64,000 nucleotides of DNA from Natronomonas gomsonensis (lineage in GTDB: Archaea > Halobacteriota > Halobacteria > Halobacteriales > Haloarculaceae): the NCBI RefSeq assembly GCF_013391635.1, contig NZ_JACAWU010000002.1, positions 372,001-436,000 of the forward strand. The letters are read 5' to 3'. Shown here in pieces: positions 43,314 to 52,363 of the stretch. The notes under the pieces are model-generated. The model saw only the letters and a list, made by a program, of their open reading frames with translations, did no database searches and was not told the DNA's origin. Each line of letters starts with the position of its first letter. The stretch's first letter is position 1. Both the position numbers and the translations under genes were made by a program.

Positions 43314-43837
43314 ACACCGGCCACGAGACGGTCATCTTCGACCTCGACGGAACGCTGGTCCGCCTCGTCGTCGATTGGGAGGCCGTCGCCAGCGACGTAG
43401 CCGAGACGCTCCGAGAGCGCAACGTCGCCCCGCCCGAGAGCCTCTGGGGGATGTTGGAAACGGCGAACGAGACGGGGCACAGGCCGGCGGTCGAAGCGGT
43501 CATCGCAGGGTACGAACGCGACGGCGCCCGGGCCTCAGAGCGATTGCCGGCGGCCGACGCCGTCCCGGAGGAACCGGTCGGCGTCTGTTCGCTCAACTGC
43601 GAAGACGCCTGCCACATCGCTCTGGAGGAACACGGAATCGACGGCGTCGGCGCCGTCGTCGGCCGAGATACGGTCGCCACCGAGAAACCCGACCCGGAAC
43701 CGCTGTTGGAGACGGTTCGTCGACTCGACGGCTCGCCCGAATCGACGCTGTTCGTCGGCGATACGGTTCGTGACGAGCGAACCGCCCAGCGGGCTGGCTG
43801 TTCGTTCAGTTACGTCTCCGAGTGGCTCCGGGCGTAG
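43310..43837 (+). CDS. HAD family hydrolase (phosphoglycolate-phosphatase-like)
   Basis: A 175-residue HAD hydrolase with motif I FDLDGTLVR (Asp11, Asp13), the Lys region VATEKPDPEPLLETV and motif IV FVGDTVRDERTAQRAG. Motif II is weak (VCSLNCEDACH, with Ser in place). The cap is small. It is translationally coupled to the acyl-CoA dehydrogenase. The last 28 nt overlap the convergent DUF5822-like gene. Substrate unknown. Confidence 0.85.
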   Translation: MNTGHETVIFDLDGTLVRLVVDWEAVASDVAETLRERNVAPPESLWGMLETANETGHRPAVEAVIAGYERDGARASERLPAADAVPEEPVGVCSLNCEDACHIALEEHGIDGVGAVVGRDTVATEKPDPEPLLETVRRLDGSPESTLFVGDTVRDERTAQRAGCSFSYVSEWLRA

Positions 43838-44046
43838 AGGAAGACGGGAATCCCGATACAGAGCCACACGACCGCGCCGACGCGGATGGCGAAGTTCGCC
43901 CGCTGAGTCCACGTGTCCAACCCCACGAACACCGACAGCGCGGCGACGACCGGTGCGCCGACGACGATGGTGAGCACGAAGGTCACCTGCATCACCCAGC
44001 CGTAGTCGACGCCCTCGGGGTCCGTCGTCTCCACCTGGGTCGGCAT
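43810..44046 (-). CDS. DUF5822-like two-helix membrane protein
   Basis: A 78-residue protein. TTDPEGVDYGWVMQVTFVLTIVVG at the N-terminal side leads into the first helix; a second helix spans about residues 56-72. I recall this as a haloarchaeal family annotated DUF5822, but without certainty. The 3' end overlaps the HAD gene by 28 nt in antisense. Confidence 0.7.
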   Translation of the reverse strand: MPTQVETTDPEGVDYGWVMQVTFVLTIVVGAPVVAALSVFVGLDTWTQRANFAIRVGAVVWLCIGIPVFLYARSHSET

Positions 44047-44138
44047 AGAACCGAGTCGGTGTCTCGGCGGGTAAGCCGTTACGGTTCCGGCCTCGTTCGA
44101 TGGGAGCGTTTAACCGCCGCCGCGATGGATTCGGAGGT

Positions 44139-44945
44139 ATGCGAGCGAAGGACATCCGAGCGAAGGCCGGCGAGGAGCCTATTACGATGCTGACGGCCTA
44201 CGACGCGCCGACCGCCCGACTGGTCGACGAGGCGGGCATCGATATGACGCTGGTCGGCGATTCGGTCGGCAACACTCGGCTCGGATACGACTCGACCCTT
44301 CCGGTCACCGTCGACGAGATGGCCAGCCTCACCGCATCTGTCGCCCGGGCGACGGACGAGGCCCTCGTCATCGCCGACATGCCGTTTCTCTCCTACGGCG
44401 CCGACGAGGCCGACGCCATCGAGAACTGCGGGCGGATGCTGAAAGAGGCCGACGCCGACGCCGTCAAACTCGAATCCGGTCCGCACACGGTCGATTTGAC
44501 CCGCCGGCTCACCCGCCTTGGTATTCCGGTGCAGGCGCATCTCGGGTTGACGCCACAGCGCGAAAACGAGACGGGACTGTTCCGACAGGGGACGAGCGAG
44601 GAGTCGGCCCGCCGGATTCTCGATTTGGCCCGCGAACACGAGGCAGCAGGTGCGTTCTCGCTCGTCTTGGAGCACGTCCCGGCGAACCTCGCCGAGGCGG
44701 TCACCGATGCCATCTCGATTCCGACCATCGGCATCGGTGCCGGCCCGCACTGCGACGGACAGGTGCTCGTCGTCGACGAGGTCATCGGGCTCTCCGAGCG
44801 GACGGCGCCGTTCTCGAAGGCCTTCGGCGACGTACGTAGTGAGATGCAGAGCGCGATTTCGGAGTACGCCGAGGCCGTCGAAAGTGGTTCGTTCCCGGCC
44901 GAGGAACACAGCCACTACGAGGACGAAATCGAGGACGTGTACTGA
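44139..44945 (+). CDS. panB: 3-methyl-2-oxobutanoate hydroxymethyltransferase
   Basis: A 268-residue TIM-barrel enzyme making ketopantoate from alpha-ketoisovalerate and methylene-tetrahydropterin, the first step toward pantothenate and CoA. Metal and substrate motifs: TLVGDSVGNTRLGYDST, ADMPFLSYG, VKLESG, QAHLGLTPQ, and IGIGAGPHCDGQVLV. ATG 44139 (MRAKDIRAKAG) is preferred to the upstream in-frame ATG at 44100; TTTAACC about 30 nt before it may be the promoter. Confidence 0.95.
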   Translation: MRAKDIRAKAGEEPITMLTAYDAPTARLVDEAGIDMTLVGDSVGNTRLGYDSTLPVTVDEMASLTASVARATDEALVIADMPFLSYGADEADAIENCGRMLKEADADAVKLESGPHTVDLTRRLTRLGIPVQAHLGLTPQRENETGLFRQGTSEESARRILDLAREHEAAGAFSLVLEHVPANLAEAVTDAISIPTIGIGAGPHCDGQVLVVDEVIGLSERTAPFSKAFGDVRSEMQSAISEYAEAVESGSFPAEEHSHYEDEIEDVY

Positions 44946-45144
44946 TAAGTTGATTTGTTACAGCCCCGTCGTTGGTTAGACGGTTTTCACTTGGTGTACG
45001 AAAATCACTCCTCAGATTCGGTTAATGCAGTGGATTACATATCGTTCACCGAAATTAGCCACGTGTGAGAGACAGTCAGCAGTAGTTAATCGTCTCTCGT
45101 CGTAATTCGATGGATGGCTAGGTACACCACCATAGAGACACACA

Positions 45145-45151
45145 ATTAATA
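45145..45151 (+). promoter_or_regulatory. TATA box of the island operon
   Basis: ATTAATA is centred 28 nt before ATG 45176, so despite the foreign composition the promoter spacing is that of a haloarchaeal leaderless gene. Confidence 0.5.
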
Positions 45152-45175
45152 CCATCCCCTATTAACGAATTTCAC

Positions 45176-46003
45176 ATGGACGATGTCCTGATGACTGGAG
45201 CATTCGGCCGTGTCGGGACTGCAGTTATTGAATATTTATCAGACGAGTATTCTTTTGATTATCTTGACCGAAATGAGAACAACGATTATCCGTCAGTTAC
45301 AGCCGATATTGCGGACTTGAAAGACATCCAGCCAGCGTTCACAGGACAGGACGCAATTGTTCACCTTGCGGCGGACCCATCTACCGAGGCAAGTTGGGAC
45401 TCGGTTCTTCGAAACAACATCGTTGGTACTTACAATTGTCTCGAAGCCGCTAGGCGTGCAGAAGTCAACAGTTTCATTTTTGCTTCTTCTAATCATGTCG
45501 TGGGCCAATACGAAAACAATCTCTCTCCCGAGTTATATGACCAAGGGCACGGCATTGTTTTGGACCACACGACCCCTCCACGTCCTGATTCGTTCTACGG
45601 TACATCAAAACTATTTGGTGAGTATTTAGGACGACAGTATGTGGATTCTTTCGATTACCCAAAGCGTTTCTACGCTTTGAGGATTGCTAGTGTACGAAGT
45701 CCGGAGTACGACCATCCGTATGGTGATGCTGAGCGTGGAGTTGACTCTGGTGAATTTGATCGCGGGAGTGAAGATTATAAGAGAGCAGTAAAACGAATGA
45801 AAGCGACCTGGAACTCTCGAAGAGATATAGCTCAGCTCGTCGAATGTTGCCTATCTGACCAATCAGTAAACTTTGATATATTTTATGGAGTTAGTAATAA
45901 TTTAAATCGCTGGTTTGACTTAGAACATGCCCGTGCTATCTTAGGATATTGGCCAGAGGACAGCGCTAACGACTGGATTGAGCCTCCTGAAAATAAATCA
46001 TGA
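45176..46003 (+). CDS. Azf-like NAD-dependent sugar(-phosphate) dehydrogenase/epimerase, extended SDR
   Basis: A 275-residue extended SDR. The Rossmann motif is GAFGRVG (residues 8-14), the catalytic triad is Ser104/105 (FIFASSNH), Tyr141 and Lys145 (YGTSK). From memory it shares blocks with the haloarchaeal NAD-dependent glucose-6-phosphate dehydrogenase Azf: HLAADPSTEASWDSVLRNN, FASSNHVVGQYE, a double-Cys VECCL and YGVSNN. Uronate dehydrogenases are similar too, so the substrate is open. AT-rich codon usage suggests transfer. It is coupled to the next gene by ATGA. Confidence 0.75.
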   Translation: MDDVLMTGAFGRVGTAVIEYLSDEYSFDYLDRNENNDYPSVTADIADLKDIQPAFTGQDAIVHLAADPSTEASWDSVLRNNIVGTYNCLEAARRAEVNSFIFASSNHVVGQYENNLSPELYDQGHGIVLDHTTPPRPDSFYGTSKLFGEYLGRQYVDSFDYPKRFYALRIASVRSPEYDHPYGDAERGVDSGEFDRGSEDYKRAVKRMKATWNSRRDIAQLVECCLSDQSVNFDIFYGVSNNLNRWFDLEHARAILGYWPEDSANDWIEPPENKS

Positions 46004-46572
46004 CGTCGCCACCTGATCTCTCGTCAGATGACAACCGTGACCCACTACAAGATGTCTATGAGCAATACTGGTGGCATGCCCGACACGTTGAAAATCAAGT
46101 GTGGTCATACACACGCGTATGGGCCCTCGTCCTTACAGCGATTTTTACCATCACTGGCACCAACCTTCCGGATGATGCAAAAGCAACTGCGGCCCTATTT
46201 GGAGGGTTACTCTCCCTGCTTGGATTTTTTATTGTGTATTCGTTGCGAGTCCCGTTCTTAGCTTTCGCACTAAAATCCGAACTAATCGCAATCAATGAAT
46301 TCGGGCTTGAGCCAGGATACCGACGATTCTTCGAGAACGGGCTAGATTTTCGAGAAGACAAGAGCATAGACATACCAGAGATATTAATGCTGATATACGG
46401 CCTTGTTAGTGTGGGTCTGGTTTTTATCTCAGTATATATCTGGGTCGGCTACGTTGCGGGTTTCAGTATTAGTGGAATTCTTGCAACTACACTCGTGATA
46501 GCCTATTTGAAGCTAATCCGACCGAAATTCACCGAGGAGAAACGGAAAGTATACACTCAGTTTGACGACTAA
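46000..46572 (+). CDS. Four-helix membrane protein, unknown function
   Basis: A 190-residue protein: a soluble N-terminus with YEQYWWHARHVENQVWSYTRV, two helices at about 40-85, a cytoplasmic loop with the polar motif YRRFFENGLDFRED, two more helices at about 125-170, and a basic tail. The pattern resembles small SLATT-type or other stress membrane proteins, but no family is recognised. It overlaps the Azf-like gene by 4 nt and shares its low GC. Confidence 0.6.
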   Translation: MTSPPDLSSDDNRDPLQDVYEQYWWHARHVENQVWSYTRVWALVLTAIFTITGTNLPDDAKATAALFGGLLSLLGFFIVYSLRVPFLAFALKSELIAINEFGLEPGYRRFFENGLDFREDKSIDIPEILMLIYGLVSVGLVFISVYIWVGYVAGFSISGILATTLVIAYLKLIRPKFTEEKRKVYTQFDD

Positions 46573-46802
46573 AATCGGGTTCATTTGTAAGGAGGTGTGT
46601 TAGATGACTACACTAGTGGCTAGTGTTGCATAGTAGACTGCCCAACTCTTGACTACTCCCCTTACGAAATGTATGTTCTGTACTCAACACAGCTCTCTGA
46701 GAATCTACACTGATGAGCGGTTCTCTGGTGGTTAATAAGCACCCGTACTGACCGCGAGTTTCAGATATATCCCAAATAAAGAAACCGCACTACCGTCTAC
46801 GA

Positions 46803-47948
46803 TTACTCCTGAAGCTCCCGTGCGATGATGTTCTTCTGGATTTCCGTCGTTCCTTCGTAGATTTGGGTGATTTTGGCGTCCCGATAGAACCGCTCGGCGT
46901 CGAAGTCGTCGACGTACCCCGACCCACCGTGAATCTGGACGCACTCGTTTGCGTTCTTGACGGCGACCCGGGAGGCGAACTCCTTGGCCATCGACGCCAG
47001 CGTGGTGAGCTGTTCGTCCTTGTGGTCGACCGACCATGCCGACTTGTAGGTCAACTGCCGTGCGGCCTCGCACTCGGTGTGCATATCGGCGAGTTTGTGT
47101 TGAATGGCCTGGAAGTCGCCGATGGGGCGGCCGAACTGCTCGCGTTCCTGGGCGTACTCCAGAGCGCGCTCCGCGGCGCCCTTCGCGATGCCGACGCCCT
47201 GAGCGGCCACCTGCGTCCGCGTTTCGTCGAAGAACTGCATCTGCTGGAGGAAGCCGGCGCCACGGGTCCCGACGAGGTTCTCCTCGGGGACGCGGACGTC
47301 GTCGAGGACGAGTTCGGCCGTGTCGGAGGCGCGAATCCCCATCTTGCCCGTAATCTTGTCGGACTCGAATCCGTCGCGGTCGGACTCGACGACGATTTGT
47401 GAGAAGCCATTGTAGCGGCCGTCGGCGTCGGGGTCGGTCTTACACAACACGACGAAGAAATCGCCGATTGACCCGTTGGTGATCCACATCTTGTTGCCGT
47501 TGATGACCCACTCGTCGCCGTCCTTTTCGGCACGCGTGCTCACGCTCGACACGTCAGAGCCGGTATCGGGTTCGGAGATGGCCGACCCACAGATGGCGTC
47601 GCCGGAGGCGAGGTCAGGCAGCCACCGTTCCTTCTGGTCTTCGGTGCCGAAGGCGATGATGGCCTCGCTCCCGAAGGCGGTGCCGAGGATGCTGCCACCG
47701 ATGCCGGGGTCGGCGGCGTACAACTCCTCGACGATGAGCGCCACGTCGAGCATCTCGTAGCCGGCGCCGCCGTACTCGATGGGAATCTGTGCGCCACACA
47801 GTCCCATCTCTGCACCTTTCTCGATGAGGTCGAACGGCGCCTTCTCCTCGCGGTCGTACTCCGTTGCGACGGGACGAATCTCGTTGTCGGCGAAGCGGCG
47901 GACCTCCTCGCGAATCTGTTGCTGCTCGTCGGATAGCTCGAAGTCCAT
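46803..47948 (-). CDS. Acyl-CoA dehydrogenase
   Basis: A 381-residue member of the family, the third in the window. Motifs: AISEPDTGSDVSS, NKMWITNGSIGD, KITGKMGIRASDTAELV, and QIHGGSGYVDDFDAERFYRDAKI with Glu in IYEGTTEIQ. On the minus strand GTTTTATC at 47972-47980 lies 28 nt before the start and indicates a leaderless mRNA. The acyl chain preference cannot be read. Confidence 0.93.
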   Translation of the reverse strand: MDFELSDEQQQIREEVRRFADNEIRPVATEYDREEKAPFDLIEKGAEMGLCGAQIPIEYGGAGYEMLDVALIVEELYAADPGIGGSILGTAFGSEAIIAFGTEDQKERWLPDLASGDAICGSAISEPDTGSDVSSVSTRAEKDGDEWVINGNKMWITNGSIGDFFVVLCKTDPDADGRYNGFSQIVVESDRDGFESDKITGKMGIRASDTAELVLDDVRVPEENLVGTRGAGFLQQMQFFDETRTQVAAQGVGIAKGAAERALEYAQEREQFGRPIGDFQAIQHKLADMHTECEAARQLTYKSAWSVDHKDEQLTTLASMAKEFASRVAVKNANECVQIHGGSGYVDDFDAERFYRDAKITQIYEGTTEIQKNIIARELQE

Positions 47949-48005
47949 ACTCTACACTGTGACCGATGTATGATAAAACTCCGTACTAGGTTTACAGTGT
48001 TAGCG

Positions 48006-48440
48006 CTATTCCCATTCGCCGTCGACGAAGTCGGTTTCGGCCTGTCGAGCCATCTTCAGCTGATAGCTCGGGAGGTACAGCGCGAGGTCGGTCGTCGTGA
48101 TGATGCCGATGGCCTTGCCCCCCTCGACGACGGGGAGTTTCTTGACGCCGTTGTGGCCCATCCGCTCGGCGGCGACTTGCAGGGTCTCCGTGGGTCGTGC
48201 GGTGACGACGGGGTCGGACATCAACTCCGAGACAGGCGTCGAGGGGTCGAGTTCAGCTCCGACGGCCGCGACGATATCCCGCTCGGTGACGATGCCTTCG
48301 AGTCGGTCTTCGCCGACGATGAGCGACCCGATTCCCTTCTCGTCGAGGATGCGGGCCGCCTCGGCGATAATCGCATCGGGTGACACCGTCTCCACGGGTG
48401 AGGTCATCAACTCCTCCACGTTCGTGTCTTGCTCGGCCAT
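48006..48440 (-). CDS. Tandem CBS-domain protein
   Basis: A 144-residue protein made of two CBS domains: MTSPVETVSPDAIIAEAARI with GSLIVGEDRLEGIVTERDI, and MSDPVVTARPTETLQVAAER with KLPVVEGGKAIGIITTTDL. Such pairs bind AMP, ATP or SAM and regulate partners. No enzymatic domain is attached. Confidence 0.93.
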   Translation of the reverse strand: MAEQDTNVEELMTSPVETVSPDAIIAEAARILDEKGIGSLIVGEDRLEGIVTERDIVAAVGAELDPSTPVSELMSDPVVTARPTETLQVAAERMGHNGVKKLPVVEGGKAIGIITTTDLALYLPSYQLKMARQAETDFVDGEWE

Positions 48441-48511
48441 GTTTTCTACTCCGAGCGGACGGCCATAAGCCTACGGCCTACCGAAAACCAGAGCACCCAG
48501 CAGTCCTCGAT

Positions 48512-48694
48512 TCAGGTGGACCACGCTTCCCGACAGTCGTCGTCACAGAAATGAGCGGTGTGGACGCGGTCGTCCTCGACCCACGTGATGACGCGGTGGG
48601 TCGGTTCGCTCACTATCGGTTCGTCGCACACCTCACATCTCGGCGCATCGTCCTCGGTGACGTCCTCACCGAGGTCCGAAGTCGGGTCTACCAT
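48512..48694 (-). CDS. Small treble-clef zinc-finger protein (60 aa)
   Basis: A 60-residue protein with Cys20, Cys23 (RCEVCDEPI), Cys50 and Cys54 (HFCDDDC). Small zinc-finger proteins of this type are common in haloarchaea and are often important for stress or biofilm behaviour, but this one is uncharacterised. Upstream on the minus strand, TTCATATGG about 28 nt before the start is a likely TATA element. Confidence 0.75.
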   Translation of the reverse strand: MVDPTSDLGEDVTEDDAPRCEVCDEPIVSEPTHRVITWVEDDRVHTAHFCDDDCREAWST

Positions 48695-48722
48695 CTTGTC
48701 GTACGGTTAGTAGGCACCCATA

Positions 48723-48738
48723 TGAACGATTATGTTCA
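48723..48738 (-). promoter_or_regulatory. Palindrome upstream of the zinc-finger gene
   Basis: TGAAC-GATTAT-GTTCA is a perfect inverted repeat directly upstream of the predicted TATA element, at the position of a BRE or activator/repressor site. Function is inferred only from location. Confidence 0.3.
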
Positions 48739-48762
48739 CGCAGGCGGTGCCAGGACCTCCCG

Positions 48763-49626
48763 TCACTCCGGGCGTTCGTAGCTCGGGTCGAACATCTGGG
48801 CCGACATCGGTGCCGGGTCCCCTTCGGTGAGGTTGTACTTCGAGAAGTCCTCGACGCCGACCTCTCGGAGCAGGTCCTCGTCGTAGACGGCGTTGCCCGT
48901 ATACGAGGCGGGGTCGCGGCTGAGTATCTCCAGAACGGTGTCGGAGACGATTTCGGGCGTCCGCCAGTCGTCTTCGGTGCCCATTCCGAAGTACCGCGTC
49001 GCCCGCGTGTCGATGGCGGTGACCGGCCAAAAGGAGTTACAGCCCACCTCGTGTCCGCTGAGTTCCGTCGACAGCGACAGCGTGAGGAACGACATCCCCA
49101 TCTTCGACCACGCGTACGGTGCCTCTCCCGGCGCGCGGTCGACGGTGACCGGCGGCGCGTTCGTCAACAGCCACGCGTTGTCGACCTCTTTGAGGTGGTC
49201 GAGGAAGGCACGGGAGGTGAGATACGTCCCGCGGACGTTCACGTCGGTCAGCAGGTCGAAGCGGTTCGCCGGCAGGTCCTCGACGTTCGCGATTTGGATG
49301 GCGCTGGCGTTGTTGATGACGATGTTGACCTCGCCGAACTCCTCGATGGCCTCCTCGGCGGCGGCCTCGACGGCCTCCTCTTCGCGGACGTTCAACTGGA
49401 TAGGGTGGGCCTCGACGCCCTTCTCGCGGCACTCACGGGCGGTCTGTTCGATGGTCCCTTCGAGGTCCTTCTCCTCGCCGTAGTCGTCGTTCTCGCTGGT
49501 CTTGCCCGTCGAGACGATGTTACAGCCCTGTTCGGCCAAGGCGAGGGCGATGGCTTTGCCGATTCCGCGGGTCGTTCCGGTGATGAATGCGGTCTGTCCC
49601 GAGAGGTCGGGCTTTTCGAGCGTCAT
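48763..49626 (-). CDS. SDR family oxidoreductase
   Basis: A 287-residue classical-type SDR. Cofactor loop TGTTRGIG at residues 17-24, NNAS, and the catalytic Tyr-Lys in APYAWSKMGMSF; the serine position is unusual (LLTNAPPVT). The C-terminal part is longer than in minimal SDRs and resembles the HSDL2-like group (SDR family C). On the minus strand GTTTTAAG at 49651-49659 is the probable TATA box about 28 nt before the start. Confidence 0.88.
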   Translation of the reverse strand: MTLEKPDLSGQTAFITGTTRGIGKAIALALAEQGCNIVSTGKTSENDDYGEEKDLEGTIEQTARECREKGVEAHPIQLNVREEEAVEAAAEEAIEEFGEVNIVINNASAIQIANVEDLPANRFDLLTDVNVRGTYLTSRAFLDHLKEVDNAWLLTNAPPVTVDRAPGEAPYAWSKMGMSFLTLSLSTELSGHEVGCNSFWPVTAIDTRATRYFGMGTEDDWRTPEIVSDTVLEILSRDPASYTGNAVYDEDLLREVGVEDFSKYNLTEGDPAPMSAQMFDPSYERPE

Positions 49627-49703
49627 ACCCCGCACGTTCGCGGCAGTGAACTTAAAACCCGATTAGTCCGGCAACGATTCGGGCGCCACGCAGTCTCGGC
49701 ACC

Positions 49704-50885
49704 TCACCGGTCCCGAGTGACCGACTCCCCGGGTTCGGTTCGGGCGTTCGCCGACAGCACGACGCCGGGTGAGAGGCTTGTGTTGATGGCGGTCTTCACG
49801 TTCGGCCCGGCGACGACGCCGTACTTCCGGCGGCCCGTCGAGACGCGGTCGCCTTTCACCGTCTGTTTCACGTCCGACCCGTCGTGTCTGAGATTGGCGA
49901 CCTGCGTTCCGGCACCGAAGTTCACGCCCGGTGCGAGCAGGCTGTCGCCGACGTAGGAGAGATGCGGCACGTTCGAGTCGGCCATCACGACGGAGTTCTT
50001 CAGTTCGACGCCGTGGCCGACGTGACAGCCCTTGCCGACCAGCGTCGCCCCGCGGATGTAGGCGTTCGGCCCAACGTCGGCTTCCGACCGGACGAGCGCC
50101 GGCCCTTCGATGACCACGCCCGGTTCTATCGTCGCACCTTCCTCGACGACCACGTCTCCGCGGAGTTCGGCGTCGCCGCGTACGTCGCCGTCGACGCGGC
50201 CGTCGAGTTCGCCGAGTTTCCACTCGTTGGCTTCGAGCAACTCCCAGGGCCGGCCCACGTCGAGCCACCGCGACAGCGTCACCGCCGTCACGTCCGCGGT
50301 GTCGATGACTCGCGCCACGACGTCGGTTATCTCGTACTCGCCGCGGTCGCTCTGCGGCACGTCGAGATGTGACAGTGCCGCCTCCGGGAACGCGTAGGCG
50401 CCGGCGTTGGCGAGGTTCGTCGGCGGCGCTTCGGGTTTTTCGACGATGTCGGTCACTCGGTCGCCGTCGACCGAGAGGACGCCGTAGTTTCGTGGGTCCT
50501 CGACTTCGATGGCGGCGATGGCGGGAGCAGCGTCGAACAGTTCCTCGACACTCTCTGGGTCGTAGAGGTTGTCGCCGTTCAGCACCGCGAAGGCGCCGTC
50601 GAGGTGTTTCCGTGCCGCTCGGACCGCGTCGGCGGTCCCGCGCTGTTGCTCTTGGACGGCGAAGGAAACGTCGACACCGCGGTATTCGTCGCCGAAGTAC
50701 TCCCGGACGGCGTCGGCTTCGTAGCCGACGACGAAGATCAGGTCCTCGGCGCCCGCCTCGACCGCCGCGTCGGCGGTGTGGGCACACAGCGGCCGGTCGG
50801 CCACCGGCAACATCGGTTTTGGAACCGTCTCGGTCAGCGGGCGCATTCGGGTCCCCTCGCCGGCAGCGAGGATGACTGTCTGCAT
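49704..50885 (-). CDS. Bifunctional sugar-1-phosphate nucleotidylyltransferase/acetyltransferase (GlmU-like)
   Basis: A 393-residue two-domain enzyme. The N-terminal nucleotidyltransferase has LAAGEGTRMRPLTETVPKPML and ALNGDNLYD-type metal-binding residues. From about residue 240 a left-handed beta-helix of hexapeptide repeats follows (VVEEGATIEPGVVIEGP, YIRGATLVGKGCHVGHGVEL). In archaea such proteins make UDP-GlcNAc or dTDP/UDP-glucose precursors for glycosylation. The start is ATG 50885. Confidence 0.9.
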   Translation of the reverse strand: MQTVILAAGEGTRMRPLTETVPKPMLPVADRPLCAHTADAAVEAGAEDLIFVVGYEADAVREYFGDEYRGVDVSFAVQEQQRGTADAVRAARKHLDGAFAVLNGDNLYDPESVEELFDAAPAIAAIEVEDPRNYGVLSVDGDRVTDIVEKPEAPPTNLANAGAYAFPEAALSHLDVPQSDRGEYEITDVVARVIDTADVTAVTLSRWLDVGRPWELLEANEWKLGELDGRVDGDVRGDAELRGDVVVEEGATIEPGVVIEGPALVRSEADVGPNAYIRGATLVGKGCHVGHGVELKNSVVMADSNVPHLSYVGDSLLAPGVNFGAGTQVANLRHDGSDVKQTVKGDRVSTGRRKYGVVAGPNVKTAINTSLSPGVVLSANARTEPGESVTRDR

Positions 50886-50955
50886 AGCAAAGGCGTCGGC
50901 GGCAAGGGGGAAAAACCGGACGGTTGGGCCGCGGGTTGCTGTCAGTCGTGGCGCC

Positions 50956-52302
50956 TTACTCCTCTAGGATGTCGTCGGCGGCCGGTTCCGGTTCGTCGTC
51001 GTCCGCGCGGCGCATGACGTCGACGTGGTAGTGCTGGAGGATGTCCCGGCCGAGCAACAGCGGGTAGTCCATGTGGCTTCGGTCCTCGACGCTGGCAGTG
51101 ACGGTGTGTTGGGTGCCGCCGATGCCGACCACGAGGTCGACGACGGGGCGGGACCGACCGCTCTTGACGCTGCCCGATTTGATTTTGACGATGTCCTTGA
51201 TCGGGCCGGTACCGATTTCGGCGGCGAGGTGGGCGTCGATGCTCGTCCGAGTCGCGCCGGTGTCGGACTTCGCGAGCACCGACTTCGTGCCGCTGGTCCC
51301 CATCACGACGACGTCCTCGACGTAGCCGATGACGACCGTTTTCGTCGGCCCGGGGGCTTGCTTTCGCGGCATACACGCCGGTCTGGAGTCGTCGAGGTTC
51401 GCCGACAGTTCGTACACCCGCTCCTCGTCGACCTCGCCGCCGGCACGCTCGATGGCGAGGCGGGCGATGTGCGGTGCCGGCGAGCGCCCCGTCGCCTCGA
51501 ACAGACCCTTGAACCCGGCGGTCGGGTTGACCTCGAGGACGTAGTAGCCGTCATCGCCCTCGACGATGTCGACGCCGGCGTAGTCGAGTCCGACCACGTC
51601 GGTCGCCCGTTCGGCAATCGTGACGACTTCCTCGGGGAGGTCTTCGGTCGCGTCTTCGACCGATCCACCCAGGGCGACGTTCGTCCGCCACTCGCCTTCC
51701 GGTGCGTAGCGGTTCATCGCGCCGACGACGCGGCCGCCGACCGTGTACACTCGCAGGTCGTGGTGTTGCTGTTCGTCGTGTTCGATGAGTTCCTGGAGGA
51801 ACGCCTGTCGGGACCCGACCATCGAGTTGACGGGGTCGTCGGTGTCGAGTTTCCACGTCCCGCCGCCGTGGGTCCCGATTGCGGTTTTGTAAACGACTTC
51901 CTCGCCGAACTTCTCACGGCGACTGTTGAGCGTCTCTCCCGACAGCGCCAACAGCGCGTCGGGAACCTGAATGTCGGCTTCGGCCAACGCCGTCCCCGTC
52001 GCGAACTTGTGAATCGCGGTCATCGTCGACGTTGGGGTGTTCAACATCGGCCGCATCCGGTCGAGCATCGTCGCCAGTCCGAGTGCCTCCGCCGGCTGTT
52101 CTTCCTTCGAGAGCAACAGTCGATTGACCACGATATCGACCTCGGGTTCCAGCGTCACTTCGCCGTCCTCGATTTCGACGACGGTGTTCTCTTCGCGGAG
52201 CCACTCGGTATCGTATCCGAGTTGCTCGACCGCGTTGAGTATCGCTTTCGACTCCTTCGAACTGTGAAGGCTGAGAACGCCGACAGTGAGGTCAGAAGAC
52301 AT
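50956..52302 (-). CDS. RimK-type ATP-grasp ligase fused to a retropepsin-like (RimB/COG4067) domain
   Basis: A 448-residue fusion. Residues 1-290 are a RimK-like ATP-grasp ligase, with VYKTAIGTHGGGTW and the metal ligands in VLEVNPTAGFKG; such ligases join amino acids, often glutamate, to a carboxyl acceptor. Residues 320-430 are a retropepsin-type domain with the Asp347-Thr-Gly-Ala active-site motif and the closing LLLGRDIL, the family named ATP-dependent zinc protease or COG4067. An acidic tail follows. It faces an aspartoacylase-family hydrolase gene, starts 90 nt apart. Ligase and hydrolase functions in one protein suggest a reversible tag. Confidence 0.88.
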   Translation of the reverse strand: MSSDLTVGVLSLHSSKESKAILNAVEQLGYDTEWLREENTVVEIEDGEVTLEPEVDIVVNRLLLSKEEQPAEALGLATMLDRMRPMLNTPTSTMTAIHKFATGTALAEADIQVPDALLALSGETLNSRREKFGEEVVYKTAIGTHGGGTWKLDTDDPVNSMVGSRQAFLQELIEHDEQQHHDLRVYTVGGRVVGAMNRYAPEGEWRTNVALGGSVEDATEDLPEEVVTIAERATDVVGLDYAGVDIVEGDDGYYVLEVNPTAGFKGLFEATGRSPAPHIARLAIERAGGEVDEERVYELSANLDDSRPACMPRKQAPGPTKTVVIGYVEDVVVMGTSGTKSVLAKSDTGATRTSIDAHLAAEIGTGPIKDIVKIKSGSVKSGRSRPVVDLVVGIGGTQHTVTASVEDRSHMDYPLLLGRDILQHYHVDVMRRADDDEPEPAADDILEE

Positions 52303-52363
52303 ACTCCTACTCCAGTCGGTTTCGGCAAAACGCTAACGGTCGACGCTCCGCGAGTGCGGGGCC

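Larger units (their letters stand above)
44946..46802. other. AT-rich island (putative horizontally acquired DNA)
   Basis: From just after panB to the end of the acyl-CoA dehydrogenase gene the base composition shifts visibly: codons such as TTA, ATA, AGA and AAT are frequent, whereas neighbours use G/C endings. Two coupled genes and about 230 nt of AT-rich intergenic DNA on each side are included. I see no transposase, integrase or tRNA inside, and no clear terminal repeats. Confidence 0.6.

Noticed and set aside
44946-46802. Insertion sequence or provirus
   Set aside because: No transposase, integrase, terminal inverted repeat or target duplication is visible; it is reported only as a compositional island.
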